Below are positions 11,301 to 23,300 of a stretch of 64,000 bases of DNA, one piece after another. The notes under the pieces are model-generated. The model saw only the letters and a list, made by a program, of their open reading frames with translations, was not told where the DNA came from and made no database searches. This stretch comes from Amyelois transitella. Its lineage: Eukaryota; Arthropoda; Insecta; Lepidoptera; Pyralidae. The DNA lies in assembly GCF_032362555.1 (NCBI RefSeq), contig NC_083527.1, positions 4,402,001-4,466,000 of the forward strand. The letters run 5' to 3'. The stretch's first letter is position 1. Each line of letters opens with the position of its first letter. A program made the position numbers and the translations under genes.

Positions 11301-14300
11301 TTGTCCGCTATTATCTCGCGTTTCGCTGAACCGATTTTGATGCGGTTTTCAGGAAAGTGTTTGTTACACTTAGGAGAATATTGAAGAAATTTAACCGACT
11401 TCAAAAACAAAATAATCTTTTGATTAAGTAGGTATCTACATCACGGTTAGTCGACTCATTGAAAATGATAGGCTTTAATTTGCTCTTTACATCTTTTAAA
11501 ATGACTTTTTATAATGTTATAAATAAATAAAATTATGTAATGAATACTTTTGTGATCCATGTCAGTTCTCTCATTTCTCCTCTTAAGGTAAAATGCAAAC
11601 TGAATCCAGCGAGACACGTGTCAAAAAAAGAAATGACAACACCATTCGCCAACTTATATTTTTCAAAATAGGTACAACCTTAATCCTTCACTGTATAATT
11701 TATAAATTGTAAATATGGAACGTTGGAACACGCAGTGGTTTAAAATTAAGAAAAATATAGGTCACTTTGGTTTCTGGACGGAAATGGCTATTAATAATAA
11801 TGTGTCGCGTTGCTTTGCCGCGATTTACTTAACTATTTTCACGTCACGAATATATTTGAATGGTTGTAAATTATTTTTATTGGGTAAAATGGCGCCAATT
11901 TCGAAATAAACAGTATAAATCCCAAAAGTTTGTGTTAATTAATATAACAGTAGATTAAAATATTAAAATACAAAAGTAATTATGCTTTAAAATGTTTAAA
12001 TTTTATTGTTAAATTTTATTGTAAGTAACGGTAATAAAACAAAGTTTGTAACTTTACAAGAAATACCTGTGCCAACAAGATATTATAATTTATAATATAA
12101 TGTGTATGCAGGGTACACACGAGTACCTAATCGATTTCATGTTTAATCTTATCCCTCTATATGCCCTAAGCATGAAACTGTAAACTATATTGCACTGCAA
12201 CCGCTATATGGAATAACTTACATGGCTAAGGATTTGAATATAAAATTAACCAGGTCTATATTTAGTTACACGTGATGTTTTCTATTCCAAGCACTTCTTG
12301 GTTACAATGAATTATTCACAAGAATATATAAATATTGCGTCAAGTACAAAGTTGCAATAAACTATACCTACAGCATATAATGGAAAGGGGGTATAATGCG
12401 TACAGGATCGAATCGGCTCATAAAATCGAACTATAATTACCAACTGTGTGGTGAATCTGTAAAAAAATTGATTTCACATATGGCGATCAACCTTAGATTA
12501 AAAATAAAGCGATCAGCTGATAATTATTTTCGAATTTTTATTATGTTCAATTTTATTACTAGTCCAATCTTTTATTACGTCTACCTTGTTTTTATTGATG
12601 GCTTTTAAAGGTACATTATGAGATACACTTAGGTAACAATCAATAATTAGGTGATACAAAACAGAAGTAACAAAACAAAGAGTTGGCAGTGCATACCTAA
12701 GTTCATCAGGTACCTACTTATTGAAAAAAAAACACAATTTAAGTTATGTGTTTGATACGTTCGGAACGAATGAAAACTTGTATATGGCTTTTTTTTATAA
12801 TTTATCGAAGATATAGCTTAATAGTTTATGAATGAGTGACTGTCAACTTGTAAAAAAAGTACTTATACTGTGTTGATTTTGAATAAATTAAATAAAAGAA
12901 AAGATACATACATAATTACAAAATAACTAAAGGACAGATAAATCACCGCTGTCAATATTTGTGTCACGTCAAATTGTAACGATAATGTCATTTACTGATT
13001 ACAGCCAGATATATTAATAATGTTTTCATAGCCAAGAAATGGACGGCATAGCCGACAATCGACAAGTCACACTTAAAACTAACTCCGTGTAGTATCACTG
13101 GGTGTAAATCGCAAAAACGTCAATTAGAAAGGTTAAAAACGATACATATTTTTGCATTACAAGTATAGGTCAATACAGTTTGGCGAAGTAAATAGGAGCA
13201 AAGTTTTGAAACTAATTCAAGGGCACCCTTTTTTTCTTTCACTATCTGAATCTCAATTCCATCTTTGACCATCCAGCTAACATGGTCTTCAGCCTTTTTG
13301 AGACTGTTCGCTTTCTCTAACTCATTTATCATGTAGGGCATCCTTCAGCCTGCTATGTTAATCGGTAGTGCCGTATGATTCCTTTCCCGGAATATTTGAA
13401 CTCGTATAGGATCGCCCGAGGGCTCAATAGAAATTTAAAATGTCTATTTCTATGGGTCACTCTAAGTAGTTCTCGCCAGTCGATGTCATAAAAGGTAACT
13501 TAGGCAATAAGCACTGATCCGATGTGCAAACCGCCAGGTATGATGATGACTAGAAGCAAAAAAGGCTATAAAATACGCGAACGAATCCGCAGACACCATA
13601 CATATCATCAATATGTAAAGTACCCAGTACACGTATCGTGCTTGTAAGCAGTTACGTACTAATAGCTTTCATTGTTAAAGGATTATCTGACGTCACGGTG
13701 CTGCTCCAAGTATTTATTTTGGTATTTTTAGTAGGCGTACTATAGTTTGGTCATAGAACTAATAGGCTTTGTTATAGAAGTGACTTTCGGTCTAGACTTC
13801 CACCAGAGAGAAGATCGTCCGCCAGGCTAGATGTTTAAAGTATCCGCGGCGTCGAGAATGTTCAGTCGGAGGTTATATTTATACTTCAATCCGTGGAAAC
13901 TTTGCTTGCGCGATTTAGACTCTATATGGACATGCACGATCACTGGATAAAACTGGGAAGTAAAGATTTAAACGAAAAGCATTGAATCCCGCTGAACGTA
14001 CACAATCTCGTTAATAGGCGAATCTAAAGATATTGGAAGTCATCTTAAGACTCCTGTGGCAACATCACCAACGTCAGCCAATCACAGCGAAGAACGATAC
14101 GTTTTCAACCAATAGCAGCGAAGAGTCTTCATTGTGCAAGCAAAGTTTCTGCGGATTGATATCAACCTCGTCAGAGCCGCCTTAATTCCCCTGACAACAC
14201 CCAGCCTTGCGAAAGAACTCTTATGGTAGCTGTCGAGCCCGAGTTATCGCTCCTGCTTTATATCCCAATCACAAGTTAAAATTTTGTTAGCCTTCAAAGC

Positions 14301-17300
14301 ATTTTTAAGCTTTATCACACATATAGTAAAGGTGCCAAGTATATACAGTACAAGCAGTTTAGTTGCGTGCTATCAAAGTTATTACTGACACTTGGGCCCC
14401 GTCGTCAACCATCACCTTAATTGTTTTACGGTCGGCAAAAACCTGTATTCTTTTGAATAATATTTATTCTCATTCTACTGAAGTGTGATGTTATGCCTGG
14501 GGAACCGCGGCTCGACGATGTTGTGTCGAAGGTTGTATATATGGTAAAATCCGTGAAATCTTTGTTTGCGCGATTTAGACTTTTCGATGTTTTGATTTAT
14601 GTTTTTGTGACTTGTGGCGTAGAGATGTCGCTACATACACATACTTAAAATCACACCTCCTACCTGGAAAGGGCAGCGACTACATCTTTCCACTTGCCAC
14701 GATCTCTGCATGCTTCTTTCGCTTCATCACATCTATAACTCACTTTATGCAAAGTTTTAAACAAAAAATAAATATACTCTATAAAATTTTATGCACAATA
14801 TGCTGTCGGTATAAAACTAATGTTTGTTTTGTTTTTGTTTACTTTAATGTTTTTACTTTCGTTCATTTACTGGCACAGTATAAAAAGAGCCTCCAAATGC
14901 AAACCACTACCCTTTAATGTATTTTGTATGTTGATTGCGTAATTATCCGTTCCTTTAACTGTGAATCGCTTTGTTATAAAAATAGTGAATTAACTATTGT
15001 TACTTCATTGCAATGATGAACAAAGACAGGCGCAAGTCTAGTATTAATTTCGTGAATTTTCGCCGGTTTCATTTTCTTGACAGGTAAGTTGGCTACATGT
15101 GTTCTAGGAATAGTGATCTGAAATCATTATCATCATACTGTTGTGAGACTAAGTTGCGTCCTGGCTTCTCTGAAGAAGAGTCTGGTTTACGTCTGTGACC
15201 ACCTGTGACTTCCGTCTGACCATTGCAGGGAAACCTAATTTATATTGTTTTATGGTATATACTGGTACATTTCCAGTTGCTAGAATGTGTAGATTCCACA
15301 CGATGTTTAATGTGTTTTTTTCCTCCGCCGTAAAAGCATCGGTTAGCACTCAAACTAATGTACATAACTCAGAGAAGAGTCGTTGGTACATGACCGCGGT
15401 TAGAACTAAAATAAAAATTCCTAATAGCTGTTTCAGTCTTTATCATTATCAGGATGATATTAAATAATGACTGGGTGTCAATTGCCATATTTAATATCTG
15501 ATAAGGATCGATAGATCTTCAAAGCCAGATCGACGTGCTCAAAATGCTGGCCAAAAAACATTTCTTTTTTTTTATTTGTTTCCAAAGAGCTTGGCAGAGT
15601 TTAAAAAAAAAAATTATTGCAGAAGTCGGGAGTCCCGCCGCCGCATCAACCACCCCCCTCCGGCCCTGTACAGCTCGCTGGGAGAGCGTCTCCGCACGAG
15701 CACCCCTGAGGCGCTGCAGTGTGCTTTGTTCTGTGGTGGAAACAGGTGCCAGTATGAATTACCACCAAAAGCACCGGCCGCTATACAAGGGCTGTATTCT
15801 AGTTGGTGAGTACTTGGTACCGTGTAATTAAAGTTATTTAAATTTATCGTAACAGGCGACTAAGGGAATAAGAACGTTCATATACTGTAAGATCTTTGTT
15901 GGTCTGGCTGGTAGGAAGAAAAAAACATAAAGTTAGTGTGTGCGTAATCTTAATCCCCGCGCAGATTGTGGAAGTCATTTGACGTCATTCACATCATTTA
16001 CATTAATCATAATTTTCCTTTGCCATATACTAATATTATAAAGCTGAAGAGTTAGTTTGGTTGTTTGTTTGTTTGAACGCGCTAATCTCAGGAACTACTG
16101 GTTCGAATTAAAAATTATTTTAGTGTCGAATAGACCATTTATCGAGGAAGGCTTTAGGATATACTATATATCATTACGCTGCAACTATTAGGAGCGAGGA
16201 ATTAATGGAAAATGTGAAAAAAAATCGGGGAAAATTATTCTTCAGGGCTTCAATGATGCGCATAACAACTATTCCACGCGGACGAAGTCGCGGGAAAAGC
16301 TAGTAAACAATATAATGATTTATAAACCAGTACCTGTGCAACTGAGCGGTGTTCCGTGACCGTCAGAAAATCCATAATAAATATTTAAAACAAATCCATA
16401 ATAAAAATTAATGGTATAAGTAGTATATATATGTGGCCTTTTACTATTAATTGATTAGTAGGTCTCAATATAACCTTTACCAGTAACAACCGTGGCCTTT
16501 TGTTTCTACGAGCACGCGTACCCGGCGTACACCTCATTAATTATTCTTTAATTTACTTCTTCGTAAAAATACTACATTTTCCATTTACTCATAACTGTAA
16601 ATGTGATTTTACGAATACGTTTTTCCATTATTAAGTAACCTCTTTTGTACAAAATGGTAAAAATATTGCTACACAATATAAAAAAAAAATATATTTCGGG
16701 CTGATTCCTAAAAGAGCCTTAATGCTTTAATCCTGTAGATACTCCTTGGTTTAAGTCCCGGTTAAATGTTGCCACTATAAAGAGGAGCTTTTGACCACGG
16801 ATCCTGAATTGGGTTAGGCAGGTTTTCATACGAAGCGACTCCCACCTGACCATCCGCATTGCACGGAACTTCATATTTGATCATTTACCCATTCAATGGC
16901 CTAAATGTGCATAGGTTTCCTCGCGATTTCCCTCACCGTAAGAGCATCAGTAAGCACTCAAACTAATGTAAGTAATATTCAATGAAGCGCGCGGCAAACA
17001 ATCATACCTGCATAAAACAACCTCCCGTAATGTCACCCACTGCATGCGGCCTTCTTGAATAAAATATGTTAAACTGCTTGTTCGCGTGACTTGCTTCCTT
17101 ATTATAATTAGAAAGCATTTCTTTTCCAATGCAGACTCGTAATTATCTGAATGCAAGTTGCTTGCATGCGTGCTTTCTAGTGGAAGTTCCATGTTAGTTA
17201 AATAGAGCTCATTATAAGTTAAATTCATAAAAGGACATTCATATCATCTATTTAGAAGGTCGTTCCTACATTAAGTCTACATAACTCCGCCTTAAAAAAG

Positions 17301-20300
17301 TTTTATCATTATCCAAAATGTCCCAGAAAGGTGAGAATGTAACCGAGACTGACAGCAGGAGGAAGTAGAATGTCTATGGTAAAGAAAATAACTGTGGATA
17401 TAGAAGTGAGGATGTTATCAGGACTAAAGCTAGAAGAAAAGAGAATTAATCTATAAAAATAATGAATAATAAATCAAAGCTTGGTTGCCGGTAGAGTAAG
17501 ATCGTTGAAATTTCCCACGATTCCCGCGGGAAAAGAAGGTAAAGGGATATTTCGTTTTATGAGAGCGGAGCCGCTGGCGCTCTCTTTTCAAGGCATAATA
17601 TTAAGTATTCCATCTATTAATAACATTGTACATGTAGTGTATTGTATGTAATAGCATATTAAATGCTGTATTTTAGGAACAGCAATTCCATATGACAGCT
17701 ACAAAAATACGATAAGAAGAAGAAGAAGGTAGTTCTATGATCTGCCAACAATATACATTTGTCTTACTGTCAAACCATAGCGCGATTTAAATTTAATTAG
17801 CTCCATCTTGCGACATTTTAGGTTAAAACGCCTCGTCTGAAACTGAAAATCTCAAAGTAGAGCACAGTGCCGTTCCGTAAGCGAAAAGGTAGTCTTTGTC
17901 GTCTAGTTCACATCCATAACTCTCTTCATGCAAGCAGTCGTGTCAGCGGGCGTGAGTCCTGCTCACAATACATTTCATTGTTGAGAACATACCAAATATC
18001 ACGTCTATAGATAGGGTAGACAGAGCCAACAGACTTAAAAAAAACTTAAAGGCCACGTTCAGCATTGTTGAGAAAAATATCTTTAATTCCATATATCAAT
18101 TGAAATTGAAATAATGATTTCCTATTTATTTAAAACTTTATTGAACCTTAAAGGTAAAAGTAAGCCTAATAGGTGAACTTCATGCTAATAGCATTCTCTA
18201 CGAGTCAACTTTTAGAAAATAGCAAACAGATAAATGATATTTATTTAGAAGATAGATATGGAATTACTTCAATTCACATGAACGTGACATGACGTTTGAT
18301 CCAGGATCACAGATGACATCCTGGCGATGGCGCGGCCCAGCACCGCCAGCATTGCGGCCAGGAACATCATACAGCAGTTCCACAGGTAATATAAACTTGT
18401 TATTGCTTAACTTGTATGCTAACATTGCTAACACTCGTACAAACGTAATAATGTCAACTGTTCTACACATATACACATGCATACATATGGTCACGTCTAT
18501 ATCCCTTGCGGGGAGACAGAGCCAACAGTCTTTTAAGTCTTACACCTGTTCTAATTTAGCAGATTTTCGTATTACGGTTCCTGGGCGACCCGTGTTTTTT
18601 TAACTGCTTCTAATGACATCAGAAAAACAATTATCGTAGACATTATTTCAACGTATCTTGATCAAATTAAGGATGTCCTGGCAAAGGGTCAGGTCAAGAG
18701 AAGCCGAGCTTGCAAGAAGAGAGTTATGAATGTGTATGAGGCGAAGGAAGTATGCAGAGATCGTGGCAAGTGGAAAGATGTAGTCTTTGCCTACCCCTCC
18801 GGAAAAAAGACGTGATTTTATGTATGTATGTGTATCATATAGAGAAAAGCAATTTTACAAATATTGCTCGTTTTGATAGTATAGAATAGATTAGCTATTA
18901 ATCCTATAAAACCTATTTGAAGCAAATAAACCTGAGGCTCTGAGATTTTAGTTTTTAAAAACAACCACCCACCACCTTAGCTATGAATCATTGTCGAGGG
19001 ACAATGATGTGCCGACGCTGCTTATTCCAAGAGTGATTTAAATAATGCGATATCTTTTCAAAGCTTTGAAATAATCAATTGCACAATAATACTTCCTTTT
19101 TCAATTTCGTAAGGCACAATTTTTTTTAAGAAAAACATTGTTCATCAACCTTGTTATGCGTTCGGATACATACATACATACATACATAAAATCACGCCTC
19201 TTTCCCGGAGGGGTAGGCAGAGACTACCTCTTTCCACTTGCCACGATCTCTGCATACTTCTTTCGCTTCGTCCACATTCATAACTCTCTTCATACAAGCT
19301 CGGCGGTTTCGGTTCGGATACATAAATAAAAATACGAATTGTTTCAGTTGGGGTATCAGAACGGTGATCAACCTTCAGACGCCGGGCGAGCATGCTAGCT
19401 GTGGCCCTCCGCTCTCCAAATCAGGCTTCACATACGATCCCAATGTGTTTATGGCTAATGATAGTAAGTAGGATGAATGAAGCGAAGGAAGTATGCAGAG
19501 ATCGTGGCAAGTGGAAAGAGGTAGTCTCTGCCTACCCCTCCGGGAAAGAGGCGTGATTCCCTTAATTTAAAGCAGCCCTCGTAGCATGGCATGCGCGACG
19601 CCGTTTTAATCGCGCGAATAAATATCGCTCTATAAACATTATATAAATGGTCTTTTCAATACAAAAATAATTTTTCAATTCAAACCAGTAGGTAGTTCCT
19701 GAAATTAGCGTGTTCAAACAAACAAACTCTTCAGCTTTATAATATCAGTCTTCTTCTTGCGTCGTAAACCTCATTACTGAGGGTCGTGAACTATCTCAGT
19801 AAAGATAGTTATAAAAAAATAACACTTATTTCGATGAATAGAACACAAACACAGACAATCGGTTACGATAGATTTCGGGAAATTCCCACGGGAGCAAAGA
19901 CCCTTTTTAATACATAGTTGTAATTACGTTGTAATTATGTTGTAATTACCAGTTTACTACTACAACTTCGCGTGGCCTGACTACGGAGAAGCGAGCCTCA
20001 GCGGGCTGGTCGACATGGCTAAAGTTTTGTCCTTCGCTATTCAGGAGGGAAGAGTTGCTATCCACTGTCACGCAGGTAATTTAATGTTTGTTTGTTTGTT
20101 TGTTTGTAATATCTTTATTGCATAGAAATTTACACAGTAACAAGAAAAATAGTACATAGTTAAAAAAGAAAACAAATCCCTTGCAATGGCGGACTTATCC
20201 CATGAAGGGATCTCTTCCAGTCAAGAATGTGTACCTATATTCAATTACAGGTTTAGGCCGAACCGGCGTGCTAATAGCCTGCTACCTAGTTTACTCTCTC

Positions 20301-23300
20301 CGTGTGCGAGCCAACGACGCCATCCGTCTCGTGAGGAAGAAACGTCCCAGGTCCGTCCAGACCTCGGGCCAGATCCTCTGCGTCCAACAGTTTGAGCATT
20401 ACCTCCTGCCGCAGACTGTCATGTTCAGCTCCAAGTAAGTCTACTTCTTTCTCCATCATCGTATATCTGATAAAAAAGGAACGTCGGCAGATCTCAGATC
20501 TCAAAAGTTTGAACATTACCTCCTGTCACAGACTTTTTCGTCTTTAGTCCATTCGGTACTCAGAATTGGAGCACATTTTCGCAACTTGACAATCGTCCTT
20601 GATGTTAATTCTTCCGTTATTACCCGGCTCTTTATAACATCCACAGGACGCCAATGGTGCAGTGAAATTTAAGAATTATTTAGCCAGGCTAGGTGTGATG
20701 CCTGGGGAACCGCGCGACAGACAATGTTGAGTCGGAGGTTGTATTTATGCTCCAAAGCGTGAAATCTTTTTAATCGCGATTTAGACACTTCGCTGCTATT
20801 GGCTGAGCGCGTCATTTTCTTCGTTATGATTGACATTAGTAATGTCGCCACAAACCTGATTCATAACTTTTATTTTATCAATTTTAGGGAGCCAATAATG
20901 CTTACGAAAGACCACAAAACAGCTGAGTTTACGCTCCGTCAACATTTGTACCGGCAGAAGGCAACCTTACATGGCCTTGAAGAGAGAGCTTTTAAAGAGA
21001 TTCCTAAGGTAAACAAATAAATATTTTTTTTTTATCCCCGGGAGCGAAGCTGATTCTGGCAATAGTTAGATCGGTTTTTTGGAAAGAGATGCGGATTCCT
21101 TGGTTTCTTTAGGGTTGTAAAGGTGGAACGACTCTGTCTCATGGTGTGGACTAAATGACAAAAGCACATAACTAGTCCAAGTATACGGAGAAGTACTGAG
21201 TATTCGGAATTTTCTGAAAAGCCACACCATAACAAACAAGTTTGACCGTAAACGAGGTGTAATCGAATCTAGTTTGGTTAAATATTGGTTTCCAAAAAAC
21301 GTAACTGGTATATATTTCCGCGGATAAGAATTATTGATATCTCTAATCCTTTTTTAAACAAAGTTCATAACTTTCAGATTGTATACAGCATCTGCGAGCG
21401 TCTACTGAAACTGTCTGGTTGTACCACCAGCGTGGGCTTGGACTTCCGAGTGAGGAACCGACCTTTTTACAAGTCCTTCCTCGTGTACCGACTGAAACAG
21501 ACGAGGAAACCCGAGCCTTCCACGCCAGATGAAGTTCCTGAAGGTACCTTTAGGGGAATAGGTGGATAGGCTGTCGTCAACCCAGATTTTAATAAAAGAC
21601 CAGCTATCAATGGATTGAATGAATTGAACTACGTTCCATTTTAAGAACACTGTTCTGCAAATTAAAGACTCTTTATATTATCCAGCCTGGATGTTAGGCC
21701 AAATCGTTTGCTCAAATGAGGTTAATAGGTAGACACTTCTGCTTTTCAATACCTCCCTCTTACTTTTTCTGCTTTTTAAAAGAATAGACTTTATTTTATA
21801 GTTTCTTTATAGTAGAATTAAACATATTTCCTTATGATCAGTCATTAAATATAATAAAGCAAGCAAAAATTTATCTCATCCATCCATGAATAGACCATAT
21901 AGTTTGCTTGGGCAAAAGCTATGTCGCAAAATCAACGTTAATGATAAGTCCATAGTTTCAGAGCCCGTGGCCACACTGCCGATGGTGGAATGGCGGGATC
22001 CAGTGGAGGAGGACATCGACCGCAGCCTGGAGGCCGTCAGCAGGATCACCGGCAGCTCCTGTAACAACGGCGCCATTCCCGCCATACACGTGTATGAGGT
22101 AAGAGTTTCATATCTTGTTCATCATCATCTGAGCATGTTCCCAATTGGATCCTCGTTAGTATTGCTTTAATGTCATAAGTTGACCAAATTCATGAGATAA
22201 AAACTGGGCCCGCGACTTCGTCCGCGTGGAATAGTTATTTTGGGCATCATTTAAGCCCCCAAGGATAAATAATTTTCCCCGTTTTTTTCACATTTTCTTT
22301 TATTTCTTCGCTCCTAATAGTTGCAGCGTGATGTTATATAGCCTAAAGCCTTCCTCGATAAATGGTCTATTCAACGCAAAATAATTTTTCAATTCGAACC
22401 AGTAGTTCCTGAGATTAGGTCGGTGGAGTTAAGTGGACCTTCTGTTCATCTCTTTTCTCGATAATTTTTTTTACTAGCTGATACTTATGTTGTTTTTGCG
22501 TTTTTGCTTTATTTGATCAAAATATTTTTTTTTCTTGGTCTTCCTCTCTTTCTCTTAATTTTTCCTTCTACAATAGTTTAAATAAATCGTCATGTCGGAT
22601 TAAATGGCCTATCATTTTCCCTATTCTATTTTCTATCGTTTTTAAAAAATGTTTTTTTTTTCTCTTCTCTAGAATTCTTCGTGATTCTTTCCATCCTACT
22701 TATTTTCTCCATTCTTCTCCAGCACCACATCACAAATTCTTCTATCTTTTCACTGAATTCATTCATTCTGAATTCGTGACGTTCAAGCTTCAAATTTATC
22801 TCCACCTTCCCCATAAAACAGAACGAAACTAAGACAAACGGAGGCCTATTAGGTTGTGAATAGAATAGAATAGATTTATTTTCAAAATTGGATACAAGGT
22901 ATCACTTATTGGCGTCACATAACTAAAATCTAATTATAACTACTACCGCTTCCAAAGCGCATGTGTAGAAGAAGCTGCGGAACAAACTACACTGCAGCAT
23001 TTTCATCGGACGTCAATTTACAAATAAATATAGATCTCTTAAATCTAAATCGTGGACGAATGCACATTGTCTACCTACATTAAAAAACATGAATGAATGT
23101 ATGTGATTTATTTTTGTAATGGTGCCGTGTGGTTCCTGGCACCATTACAAAAAAGAATAGGACCACTCCATCTCTTTCCCATGGATGTCGTAAAAGGCGA
23201 CTAAGGGATAGGTTTATAAACTTAGGATTCCTCTTTTAGGCGATGGGCTAGCAACCTGTCACTATTTGAATCTCAGTTCTATAATTAAGCCAAATAGCTA

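Larger units (their letters stand above)
9050..15622 (+). other. PTPDC1 intron 1, repeat-rich
   Basis: No exon was found between PTPDC1 exons 1 and 2. The intron has an A-family fragment (10025-10112), a small hairpin (10138-10170), a degraded A copy (13245-13325), a foldback of family C (13790-14190), a family C copy (14482-14585), a B copy (14630-14765) and a repeat near 15160-15400 whose 'ccgtaaaagcatcggttagcactcaaa' wording recurs at 16920 and 42170. Reading frames here show no family features. Confidence 0.6.

Noticed and set aside
13120..13341. 73-aa frame on the - strand
   Set aside because: Its NSLKKAEDHVSWM-type wording is the translation of an A-family repeat.
20186..20395. Alternative frames across PTPDC1 exon 6
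   Set aside because: Shadows of the catalytic exon; they lack the phosphatase motif and splice phase.
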